Source of the DNA: Planctomycetota bacterium
Lineage (GTDB): Bacteria; Planctomycetota; Phycisphaerae; Phycisphaerales; UBA1924
DNA length: 9,078 nucleotides
Direction of reading: 5' to 3'
NCBI GenBank assembly: GCA_017303565.1
Contig: JAFLCM010000068.1
Coordinates: forward strand, 1-9,078
This document shows, piece after piece, positions 1-5,920 of this stretch (positions are counted from its first letter, which is position 1; each line of letters starts with the position of its first letter). The notes beneath the pieces were generated by a model. It was not told where the DNA came from and ran no database searches. It was given only the letters and a program-made list of their open reading frames with translations. A program made the translations under genes and the position numbers.

Positions 1-28
1 CGGCTTCCATGCCGAGCTTGATTGCCAT
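1..28 (-). CDS. Start of a gene, probably phage tail tube (major tail) protein, cut by the window edge
   Basis: Only the first nine codons are present, reading MAIKLGMEA before the left edge. The ATG at 28-26 is preceded by AAAGGAG at good spacing, and the stop of the upstream gene (41-43) lies just before it, so a real coupled gene starts here. The assignment to tail tube is inference from position: in lambda-like order the tube gene (V) follows the tail terminator (U). The visible residues alone cannot identify a family. Confidence 0.4.
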
Positions 29-40
29 CACTGACTCCTT

Positions 41-298
41 TCACTCGGCGCTGTGGCCGACCACAAAGACCATCTCGCCGCCCTTGCTCTTGACCAGAAT
101 GTCCGCCAGGTTCACCCGCTCGAAGTAGTACTGCGTGCCCGGGGCGACCTCGATCGGGTCGGTCTTCCCGTCCGAGAGCAGCAGGTCCTGCGTGTTCTTG
201 TGCGACGCGGTGAGCGTGAAGGTGGCGATGGTCTTCTGCGTCGCCAGCGGCTTGAGCTCGTCGGTCATTGCCACGCCAAAGATGATCGTGTTGCGCAT
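41..298 (-). CDS. Small hypothetical phage protein, probably a beta-rich virion component
   Basis: This 85-residue protein starts at ATG 298-296. A GGAGG six bases upstream lies inside the end of the preceding gene, whose TAG stop is at 301-303. I do not recognise the family. The sequence alternates hydrophobic and polar residues in several likely beta strands (TIATFTLTAS around 23-32, TQYYFERVNLADILV around 55-69, GEMVFVVGHS around 74-83). There is no signal peptide, membrane segment or cysteine. It sits between the tail-terminator-like gene and the probable tail tube gene, with 12 bases to the next start, so a role as a tail or neck structural protein or a small beta-sandwich accessory protein is likely. 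That role is inferred from context only. A second in-frame Met (residue 11) exists but lacks the strong ribosome binding site of the first. Confidence 0.6.
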   Translation of the reverse strand: MRNTIIFGVAMTDELKPLATQKTIATFTLTASHKNTQDLLLSDGKTDPIEVAPGTQYYFERVNLADILVKSKGGEMVFVVGHSAE

Positions 299-300
299 GG

Positions 301-732
301 CTACCTCCGCTCCCGGTAGGTGACGCTCAGGACGCTGGTGAACACCCGGTGCTGCTCAAGCGCTTCGCTCGACACCACCGGCTCGTTGCTGATCCCGACC
401 CACGCCGCGTCGGGGAACCCCTCCAGCCGCTTGAACCGCAGGTGATCCGCGATCGCCTCGACGAGCACGAGCAACTCATCGATCGCCGCGTCCGCCCCTT
501 CGGCCGGGAGCTTCTTCTGCACGCCGACGTCGATGACGTACTCGATGGCCAGGCTGTCCCGCGTCACCGGGGTCATCTGCACCGTGCGCGGCACCACCGA
601 TACGCGGAGGTCCTTGAGATCCTCCAGCGTGAACGCGGGCTGGTACATCCGGACGGCCGTGACGGGCTGTCCGTAGGACCCGGCGCTCACGTGCGCCGCG
701 ACGGCATCGGCGAGGGCGGCAATGGTGCTCAC
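301..732 (-). CDS. Tail-terminator-like (lambda gpU-type) protein
   Basis: This 143-residue protein starts at GTG 732-730, with GGAGG at 743-739 and a six-base spacer; the GTGA overlaps the stop of the upstream gene (731-729). The reading frame stays open far upstream, but that part has shadow composition, so the overlapping GTG is the true start. The protein is a small alpha/beta protein. A first helix (3-15) precedes a strand with VVPR (46-49) and a strand EYVIDVGVQKKL (64-75). A long acidic helix (82-99, DELLVLVEAIADHL) follows, and the end is FTSVLSVTYRERR (131-143). Size, alternating strands, the long central helix and position before the probable tube gene resemble tail terminators (gpU/gp17 type), which cap the tail tube. 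No sequence signature is decisive; a neck or minor tail protein is the alternative. Confidence 0.55.
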   Translation of the reverse strand: MSTIAALADAVAAHVSAGSYGQPVTAVRMYQPAFTLEDLKDLRVSVVPRTVQMTPVTRDSLAIEYVIDVGVQKKLPAEGADAAIDELLVLVEAIADHLRFKRLEGFPDAAWVGISNEPVVSSEALEQHRVFTSVLSVTYRERR

Positions 733-1034
733 GGACCACCTCCGATCACAGGAGAGCCCGTGGTTGGCACGCTCTGGCGCGGCGAGTTGGACGTCAGTCC
801 GGACAGCTTGCCTTCGAGGAACCAGATCTTGCGTTCCATCTCGGCGTACTGGGCACGGATCGCGTGGGCCTCCCCGATGAACTCGTCGAGGCGCTTCTCC
901 ACCTGCTGGAGCTTCGTGGTGACCACGCCCCACTGGACGGTCATCGCGCCCGCCGCGAGCACGACGGTGACGACCACGCCGGCCCAGCGGGCGCTGCCGT
1001 TCTGCCCGTTCGAGTTGTTGCCTGAGTCCGCCAT
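729..1034 (-). CDS. Small single-pass membrane protein with a coiled coil, in the head-tail operon
   Basis: This 101-residue protein has a short polar N terminus rich in Asn, Gly and Ser (2-15). A strongly hydrophobic stretch (about 17-38, beginning WAGVVVTVV) follows, then a charged heptad-like helix (about 40-80, TKLQQVEKRLDEF onwards) and a Pro/Ser/Gly tail. This is a typical single transmembrane segment plus coiled coil. ATG 1034-1032 is preferred because GGAG at 1043-1040 is five bases upstream; a GTG directly before it (1037-1035) would be only two bases from GGAG. The start overlaps the upstream stop (TGATG) and the stop overlaps the next start (GTGA), so it is coupled on both sides. 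Function is unknown. Hydrophobic segment plus coiled coil recalls XhlA-like or holin/spanin-associated proteins, but there the order and gene position differ. No signal-peptide cleavage site is apparent. Confidence 0.75.
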   Translation of the reverse strand: MADSGNNSNGQNGSARWAGVVVTVVLAAGAMTVQWGVVTTKLQQVEKRLDEFIGEAHAIRAQYAEMERKIWFLEGKLSGLTSNSPRQSVPTTGSPVIGGGP

Positions 1035-1423
1035 CACGTCTCCGTGCCGATGTGCTTGGTGTGGATCCGAAGAACCTTGCGGTACGGGTCGCTGTAGCGC
1101 CAGGGCGGTTGTCCACCGGGGGCATTGACCTCGTACACGAACACGCTCGTACCAACCGTCTCTCGCACCTGGTCGCCCGCCCGCGGGAGGATCGGTCCAG
1201 CGCCCAGATCCAGTTCCGCCGTCCGCACGAGGAAGTCCCGCGACTCCACTCGGTGAATGAGCCCCGCCCCCCCAACGTCGTCGACCTGCTCGAACTCGGT
1301 CTTGCCGATGGTGGCCTGAACTTCCTTCTCGTCCGTGCCACGCCGGTAAAGGACCGGGCGGGAGAGGTGCTGGTGACGCTGGGCGTCGAGGAACGCCGCG
1401 CCGCGATCGAGCAGGTCACCCAC
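1034..1423 (-). CDS. Head-tail joining protein, FII/stopper-like
   Basis: This 129-residue protein starts at GTG 1423-1421, with AAGGAG ending six bases upstream. The N-terminal helix (MGDLLDRGAAFLDAQR, 1-16) is followed by a beta-rich body. Conserved-looking blocks are RPVLYRRG (22-29), VRTAEL (66-71), PRAGDQV (80-86), FVYEVNAPGG (95-104) and the C-terminal RIHTKHIG (119-126). I recognise this pattern from small prophage head-tail connector proteins placed just after the capsid and decoration genes, comparable to lambda FII (attachment protein), which completes the head so that tails can bind. Length fits that family (about 110-130 residues). The gene starts 17 bases after the cement-protein stop, and its TGA overlaps the next start. 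The exact Pfam assignment is not certain from sequence alone. Confidence 0.65.
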   Translation of the reverse strand: MGDLLDRGAAFLDAQRHQHLSRPVLYRRGTDEKEVQATIGKTEFEQVDDVGGAGLIHRVESRDFLVRTAELDLGAGPILPRAGDQVRETVGTSVFVYEVNAPGGQPPWRYSDPYRKVLRIHTKHIGTET

Positions 1424-1440
1424 GGGTGGCTCCTTGGGGG

Positions 1441-1914
1441 CTACTGCTGCAGCCGCACGCGAACGATGGTGTCGGCGTCGACGGTGGCCTTCACCGCCTT
1501 GCCGATCAGCTTGTTCGCGCCCGCCGCCGCGTTCTTGGTGGCGTTCTGGGCGGCCGCATCCCAGTACGTGAGCGTGCCCGCGGGGATGGCGCTGCCCGCG
1601 CCGACCGCCTTGTTGAAGTCGAAGACGCCGGTGACGGCGATCGACCCCAACTGCCCCGCCTTGATCGGTGCCTGCGCCACGCCGATGAGATCGGCCTGCA
1701 CGATCACCGCGCCGACGAGCACGTCAGCGCCGGGGGTGTAGTCGATCGAGCCGCCTTCCTGAACGAACTTCGCTGGTCCTGAAGCCATGCCTGAACCTCC
1801 ATCTGTTGGTGGGCCATCGGTGTCGATGCCCGATTGCTGATCGATGCCGCTCTGAAGGTCGCCGGGGAGCTCTTCGCCGAGCCCCCCAGCGCCTGTGCTG
1901 ACCTGCTCGGGCAT
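1441..1914 (-). CDS. DUF2190-type capsid cement (decoration) protein, with possible nested start
   Basis: The conserved core begins at residue 43 (MASGPAKFVQEGGSIDY) and continues through ADLIGVAQAPIKAGQLG (74-90), GVFDFNKA (96-103) and YWDAAA (117-122). This glycine-rich beta pattern is typical of DUF2190 proteins, which sit next to the major capsid gene and act as head decoration or cement proteins. Two starts are plausible. ATG 1914-1912 lies three bases after the capsid stop, has GAGG eight bases upstream, and gives 157 residues. ATG 1788-1786 has a stronger GGAGG (1800-1796) with a seven-base spacer and gives 115 residues, the usual family length. The extra 42 residues are Gly/Asp/Pro/Gln-rich and look disordered. 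Their codons are mostly G/C-ending except just before the internal start, where the ribosome site lies. Either one or both starts may be used. Confidence 0.8.
   Translation of the reverse strand: MPEQVSTGAGGLGEELPGDLQSGIDQQSGIDTDGPPTDGGSGMASGPAKFVQEGGSIDYTPGADVLVGAVIVQADLIGVAQAPIKAGQLGSIAVTGVFDFNKAVGAGSAIPAGTLTYWDAAAQNATKNAAAGANKLIGKAVKATVDADTIVRVRLQQ
1796..1800 (-). promoter_or_regulatory. Internal ribosome binding site for the short cement-protein form
   Basis: GGAGG, read on the minus strand, stands seven bases before the in-frame ATG at 1788-1786. It is the best ribosome binding site associated with this gene and favours a 115-residue product starting at the conserved core. Confidence 0.55.
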
Positions 1915-1917
1915 GGC

Positions 1918-3846
1918 TTACACCTCGCCCTTGCTCTTGACGCCGCCGCGCGGATCCTGCAGGTTGACGCCGAAGTCGTGGTACCCACGCATCCGGACGC
2001 CGAGCATGTTGAAGTCCGCGTCCGAGGTCTCGACGGTCGGGGCCTCCTGGCCGTTGAGGAACGCCATCTCGATCACCGGCAGGTCGTTGGGGTCCGCGAG
2101 GAGGTACCACGCCTTGGCCGAGTTGCCGGTGTAGCTGGCGTTGGCCAGGTAGCGGCTGACCTCGATGCGGAACTTGCCCTGGTGCGGGTTGGCAACGGGG
2201 AACTTGGTGTTCGCGGTGGTGTCCCGGAGCTCGACGCTCTTGTACAGCTGCGTGCCCATGGCCGACAGCGCCGTGGGCACCAGCATGATCGACGGCATCA
2301 CGCCCGTGGGCTTGCCATCGGAGTCCACCAGGTCCATGAACGCCTGCTCGACCTTGGTCAGACCATCGATGCCGAGCGCCGTGTCCGCGCCGGCGACGAA
2401 GTTCTTGTTGCCGGCGCTGAAGAACGCCGCGTTGTTCAGGAACGCCGTCCAGAAGACGTCGTTGATCTTCAGGCCCGAGCCACGGCCGAGCTTGCGGGGG
2501 ACCGTGGTGATCGCGCCGAGGTCGTCGTTGATGATGTCGCGGCGGTCAATCGAGAGCATCAGGCCGTAGGTGTCGGCCTTGTTGGTGTAGGTCTCCTCGC
2601 CGAGCGTGCCCTGCTTGAGCTCGCCGCCGGGGGCGACCTGCTCGTACTGGTCCTTGCCGACCAGGCGGTAGCTGGTGACGGTCTTGAAGTCACTGACGTT
2701 GCGGACGGCGCAGATGCTCCGCCACACGCGCTCGACGCTGAAGAAGCCCTCGAGCAGGAACTTGTTGGCGACGTTGGAGAGGATGCCACCCACATCGATG
2801 GTGGTCATGCCCGCCTCGATCCCGCGACCGAACGCGGCTTCGAGCACGCGGCGGCTGTCACGGAACGTGCGGCCCGTGTAGCCGTTGGCGATCGCGGCCT
2901 CGAAGAGGAGTTCCTGCAGGCCCAGCCCGCCCTGGAACCGCTTGGCGGCGATCTCGAGTGCCTGCGTGGAGCAGACTTTCTCGATGCCCTCGAGCTTGGC
3001 GCTCTGGAAGCACGCGGCTTCGAGCACCTCGCTGGTCACGCTGGTGTCGGGGGCGTGGATGGCCGGAGCCTTGGGGCGGCTGGTACGCAGGACCTCGAGC
3101 TCGGTGCGCGTGGCATCCCAGTTGTCGCGGATGGCTTGGGCCTCGATGCTCGTGTGCTTACCGCCGCAGACCTTGCGGATCGCCTCGATGCGGGCCGTCT
3201 CGGCGAGCGCCGCGGCACGGATCTGCTCGGGCGTCTGCTCGGTCCCGGTGACGGGGGCATTCGCGGAGGGGGTGGGGGTCGGGTTGGAATCGTCGGCCAT
3301 GACGCTGGGCTCCTTGAGAAGACGCGCGGCGATGCTCGCGCTGGTGCGGCCGTCTGCGCCGAGATCCACGAAACTGATCTCGCCGAGCGTGGCCTTGCGG
3401 ACGACGTAGACCGGACCGCTGAGGTCCTGACCGTTGACCGTCGCCTTCTGGTTGTCCTTGATGAACTCGAACTCCTCGACGCTCGCGCCGACGGAAGCTT
3501 GCCAGGGGAAGCCGTTCCGGCTGGAGGCCACGACCTCCTTGGCGGCGGGCGTGTCGCGGGAGATCACGCCGGTGGCGATGAGCTGACCGGCTTCCACGCG
3601 GATGCTGTCCGTATGACCGACACCCGAGAGCGGGTCGTGACCGAAGCGGATAGGACGTGCCTGCGAGGGCACCCCCAGGCCCGCGAGGTCGATCACCACC
3701 GGGGCGCGCCAGCCACCGACGCGCATCGCGCCGCCGGTGTACGCGACCATCTTGAACCGGGGCAACGGCGCGCTCTGGCCGTCCGCCGCGGCGGCGAAGG
3801 TGATGTCGGCCGTCGCGGTAAACGTGAGCGCGGGCAGGATCTTCAT
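1918..3846 (-). CDS. Prohead protease / scaffold / major capsid protein fusion (Mu gpT-like capsid)
   Basis: This single 642-residue chain builds the procapsid. Residues 1-175 look like an HK97-type prohead protease: FGHD (68-71) carries the likely catalytic His70, WQASVGAS (115-122) carries the likely nucleophile Ser118, and LGEISFVDLGADGRTS (154-169) is the following conserved strand with Glu157. Residues 184-205 are a Pro/Thr/Asn-rich linker. Residues about 205-265 are helical and charged, resembling a scaffold (delta) region. Residues about 270-642 match Mu gpT-like major capsid proteins, including GGILSNVANKFLLEGF (353-368), TYGLMLSIDRRDIINDDLG (426-444) and MLGVRMRGYHDFGVNLQDPRGG (within 614-635). 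The ATG start lies four bases after the portal stop and has no ribosome site of its own. GTG at 3867-3865, seven bases after GAGGAG, would add seven residues and overlap the portal gene. A strong in-frame internal start exists at 3300. Fusions of protease and capsid are known in prophages. Confidence 0.9.
   Translation of the reverse strand: MKILPALTFTATADITFAAAADGQSAPLPRFKMVAYTGGAMRVGGWRAPVVIDLAGLGVPSQARPIRFGHDPLSGVGHTDSIRVEAGQLIATGVISRDTPAAKEVVASSRNGFPWQASVGASVEEFEFIKDNQKATVNGQDLSGPVYVVRKATLGEISFVDLGADGRTSASIAARLLKEPSVMADDSNPTPTPSANAPVTGTEQTPEQIRAAALAETARIEAIRKVCGGKHTSIEAQAIRDNWDATRTELEVLRTSRPKAPAIHAPDTSVTSEVLEAACFQSAKLEGIEKVCSTQALEIAAKRFQGGLGLQELLFEAAIANGYTGRTFRDSRRVLEAAFGRGIEAGMTTIDVGGILSNVANKFLLEGFFSVERVWRSICAVRNVSDFKTVTSYRLVGKDQYEQVAPGGELKQGTLGEETYTNKADTYGLMLSIDRRDIINDDLGAITTVPRKLGRGSGLKINDVFWTAFLNNAAFFSAGNKNFVAGADTALGIDGLTKVEQAFMDLVDSDGKPTGVMPSIMLVPTALSAMGTQLYKSVELRDTTANTKFPVANPHQGKFRIEVSRYLANASYTGNSAKAWYLLADPNDLPVIEMAFLNGQEAPTVETSDADFNMLGVRMRGYHDFGVNLQDPRGGVKSKGEV
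3310..3315 (-). promoter_or_regulatory. Internal ribosome binding site for a scaffold-capsid product without protease
   Basis: AAGGAG on the minus strand lies nine bases before the in-frame ATG 3300-3298 (Met183 of the fusion, reading MADDSNPTP). Starting there would give a 460-residue scaffold plus capsid polypeptide lacking the protease. The position, exactly at the domain boundary, resembles the nested starts of lambda C/Nu3. Use of this site is inferred, not shown. Confidence 0.5.
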
Positions 3847-3850
3847 GGAG

Positions 3851-5413
3851 TCAGTCGGCACTGGCACTGGCGGTCTCCTCGTCAACGGGGTCTGCGGGGT
3901 CGGTGTTCTCGGCGGGCGCGTTCGCGGCCGGAGCGGCAGCCGGTGCCGATGCGAGTGCGAGGCCGAGTTCATTCATGAGCGTGAGCTCTTTGGCACGCTG
4001 GCGGAGCTCCTGCTCCCAATCGCGGCCTTGCCGGGCGAACTCCGCGGCGAGCGTGGTCGTGTGGTTGGCCAGTCGGGTGGCCTGGGCGTTCGCTTCTTTG
4101 GCGGGATCAACATGCTCGACGCCATCCCAGAACCAAGCATGCTCGGGCAAGGTGGCGGCGATGGTCCGCAGGGATTGCGGGAGCAGCCCTTCGACAAGCA
4201 CGGCCTCGTTGAGCCACGCTTTCAGGATGCGGTCGAGCACGGCGAGCTGCAGGTGGTGCTGCTCGACACGGATGCTCTTGTAGTACACCTGGTGGTCGAG
4301 GCGACCGCTGGCGTAGTTGTACCCCGAGGAGTTGCCGGCCGCGACGTTGAACGGCATGTTCAGACAGCGGGCAATCTCATTGAGGATCTCGCGCTTGAAC
4401 TCGCCGAACGTCGTCGTCGGCTGTTCGGCATGAACCTGGCCGAGCTTCCAGCCGCCCGGAAGGACGGTCGCCAGACGCTGCTCGAGTTCCACCTCGTCCA
4501 TCGGCTCAAGCGGATCGGCCTCGCCGTTGGCGGGGCTGTCGGTGTAGATGACGGCGGCGAAGTTGGCGGCGGTCTCGGCGGCCGCGATGGTCGCCAAGGT
4601 GTACCGGCGGAGCTGCGCAAACAGCGGGAGCGCCGGCGTGATGTCGGGGATGCCGCGGAGTTGACCGGGCCGGTCTGGACGGAAGTAGTGCACCACCGAC
4701 GAGGCGGGGAACGTGTCATAGGCCGTGAGGTCGTCGATGGGCGTGCGGAACACGCCGCTGTCGCCCGGGTGGCGCTTGAGCACGCGGTACGCGGAGGGGT
4801 TGCCCCACTCATCCAGAGCGATGCCGTCGATCTCGTCGTTACGCCCGCGCCGGAGCAAGGGCGTGCAGACCTGGTCCGCTTCGATGAGCTTGAGATCAAG
4901 CGACACGGGCGAGCCCGCCGACGCGATGCCGGGGTTGTTGATCAGAAGCGCGAACGCCTCACCGCTCTCGGCCCGGGCCAGCCGCATGGTGCGGAGCTTT
5001 CCGGGGAGATCTACGGCCCGCGACCACTGATCAAACGCATCCTCGATGCGGGCGTTGGCCTCGGCGTCGTCGGTCAGCATCTGCAGCCGGGGACCGGTGC
5101 CGATGGTGTCGTTGGCGAGCGTGAGGACGATGCCCTTGGCATAGGAGTTGTTGGCGACCTCGTAGCGGGCGCGGTTGCGGAGGACGCGACGGACCTCGGG
5201 GTTGATGGCGGCGTTGGGCGAGAGGCCGTCCGCATTCGCCCAGTGCTTGCGGTTCTCCGGTGTGGTCTTGGCTGAGTCGAACTTGGCGACGACCACACGA
5301 CGGCCGCCGCGCGATCCGCCTCCGTGCGGAGCACGCGACGCCGCCGGGGAGGGAGAGGCGGTCTGCGTCCCGCGACCGACCCGGCTCATGATGTTGGCGA
5401 TGGCTTTCAGCAT
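3851..5413 (-). CDS. Phage portal protein, lambda gpB family
   Basis: This 520-residue protein forms the dodecameric ring at one head vertex through which DNA is packaged and to which the connector binds. Family features in order are: a low-complexity Ser/Pro/Gly/Arg stretch (18-40); YAKGIVLTLANDTIGTG (91-107) with PRLQ (108-111); FDQWSRA (127-133); the turn GIALDEWGNPSAYRVLKR (197-214), typical of lambda portals; RPGQLRGIPDITPAL (248-262); and LNMPFNVAAGNSSGYNYASG (351-370) followed by R371. The C-terminal tail (485-520) is Ala/Pro/Asp-rich. Length matches lambda gpB (about 530). The ATG at 5413-5411 is seven bases after the upstream stop and has no visible Shine-Dalgarno sequence, so translation is probably coupled to the gpW-like gene. 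The end runs up to the capsid fusion gene. Confidence 0.95.
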   Translation of the reverse strand: MLKAIANIMSRVGRGTQTASPSPAASRAPHGGGSRGGRRVVVAKFDSAKTTPENRKHWANADGLSPNAAINPEVRRVLRNRARYEVANNSYAKGIVLTLANDTIGTGPRLQMLTDDAEANARIEDAFDQWSRAVDLPGKLRTMRLARAESGEAFALLINNPGIASAGSPVSLDLKLIEADQVCTPLLRRGRNDEIDGIALDEWGNPSAYRVLKRHPGDSGVFRTPIDDLTAYDTFPASSVVHYFRPDRPGQLRGIPDITPALPLFAQLRRYTLATIAAAETAANFAAVIYTDSPANGEADPLEPMDEVELEQRLATVLPGGWKLGQVHAEQPTTTFGEFKREILNEIARCLNMPFNVAAGNSSGYNYASGRLDHQVYYKSIRVEQHHLQLAVLDRILKAWLNEAVLVEGLLPQSLRTIAATLPEHAWFWDGVEHVDPAKEANAQATRLANHTTTLAAEFARQGRDWEQELRQRAKELTLMNELGLALASAPAAAPAANAPAENTDPADPVDEETASASAD

Positions 5414-5420
5414 GGGCGGG

Positions 5421-5642
5421 TCAGACAGAACCGGGGGGGACGATCTTGGCGAACTTGATGCCGAGGCCGGGCTTCCTCGCGGCGGCCTTGGACGCGAGGT
5501 AGCGGTCGGCCTCGATCTGGTCCTTCAGCGGGTGCTGCTCGACGGACTGCCCGTCCACCGACGCCTTCGCGGGCTGCGACGCGTTGTCGCGGATGGCCTG
5601 GTCGAGGTTGGGGGCGGGGTCCGGCAAGGTGCAGTTCTCCAT
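5421..5642 (-). CDS. gpW-like head-completion (head-tail joining) protein
   Basis: This 73-residue protein starts at ATG 5642-5640, with a modest AGGTG ribosome site. The open frame extends further upstream, but that part crosses the zinc-ribbon gene and the gap, and has no good start. The core VDGQSVEQHPLKDQIEADR (29-47) resembles the lambda gpW pattern of a DG-x-x-VE turn followed by an amphipathic helix. The C terminus is basic then hydrophobic (GIKFAKIVPPGSV). The position between terminase and portal is that of W in lambda, where the small protein plugs the filled head and lets FII bind. Similarity is short, so the family call is moderate; an unrelated small head protein is the alternative. 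A run of seven C residues (plus-strand G, 5433-5439) lies just before the stop. Confidence 0.6.
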   Translation of the reverse strand: MENCTLPDPAPNLDQAIRDNASQPAKASVDGQSVEQHPLKDQIEADRYLASKAAARKPGLGIKFAKIVPPGSV

Positions 5643-5731
5643 AGAGCACCTAACCCGTTGCACACTCTGATCCCGAACCGCGTGTCCCGAATGCGCGAAG
5701 TTGTTCCACCGGTAGAACCCCGCTGGCTCGC
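5643..5731. other. 89-nt non-coding gap in the late operon, with a palindrome
   Basis: This is the longest gap between the packaging and capsid genes (only a cement-protein start at 1788 would open a longer one). It carries a near-perfect 16-bp palindrome at 5703-5718 and two copies of TCCCGAA (5671-5677 and 5685-5691) spaced 14 bp apart. I see no convincing -35/-10 promoter and no T-rich terminator on either strand. An open frame crosses it on the minus strand, but that frame lacks a ribosome site and has unlike composition. Confidence 0.45.
5703..5718. repeat. 16-bp palindrome centred on ACCGGT
   Basis: GTTCCACCGGTAGAAC reads the same on both strands except for one pair (positions 5 and 12 of the element), which would be a G-T wobble in RNA on the minus-strand transcript. 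It could be a protein-binding site or a small RNA hairpin between the zinc-ribbon and gpW-like genes. Confidence 0.45.
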
Positions 5732-5920
5732 TTAGGCTCCGAGCCGCTCGGTGGTCGTCACGCGCCGGCCGCAGTTCCGGCACGCGCGACGGCGGCGGAT
5801 CACGCCTCCAAGCGCCGCACGGGTGTAGAGCACCTCGAAGTGACGACACCCGCACTTCGGACACGCCAGCCCTTTGGCCTGGACCCCGCTCGGTCGTGGT
5901 GATGGCTTGGGCTCGTTCAC
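5732..5920 (-). CDS. Small zinc-ribbon protein, NrdR-like ribbon
   Basis: This 62-residue basic protein starts at GTG 5920-5918, overlapping the terminase TGA (GTGA), with GAGGAGAGG just upstream. After a Pro/Lys/Ser N terminus, two CXXC pairs form a clear zinc ribbon: Cys20-Pro-Lys-Cys23 and Cys47-Arg-Asn-Cys50, separated by 23 residues. The second half (IRRRRACRNCGRRVTTTER, 41-59) closely follows the pattern of the DNA-binding ribbon of NrdR (VRRRR-C-x-x-C-x-x-RFTT-x-E). The ATP-cone domain of NrdR is absent, so this is a stand-alone ribbon. It probably binds nucleic acid. Between terminase and gpW it may help packaging or act as a small late regulator, in the manner of Ogr/Delta-type zinc proteins; neither role is shown by the sequence. 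Confidence 0.75.
   Translation of the reverse strand: MNEPKPSPRPSGVQAKGLACPKCGCRHFEVLYTRAALGGVIRRRRACRNCGRRVTTTERLGA

Noticed and set aside
733..1419. Upstream continuation of the tail-terminator frame to 1419, which would make a 372-residue protein.
   Set aside because: The upstream part is Arg/Ser-rich shadow sequence opposite two better-supported genes in another frame, and GTG 732 has an ideal ribosome site and stop overlap.
1834..3978. A 714-codon open frame on the plus strand opposite the capsid fusion, and similar long plus-strand frames at 3737-5275 and 6220-8268.
   Set aside because: They lie exactly opposite genes with clear family motifs, are dominated by Arg/Gly/Ala/Leu/Val/Asp as expected of GC-rich antisense frames, and lack recognisable domains.
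5433..5439. Run of seven G (C on the coding strand) near the end of the gpW-like gene, which could allow slippage into the portal frame.
   Set aside because: Both genes read intact with sensible ends, and fusion of gpW to portal has no support; it could also be a sequencing-sensitive homopolymer.
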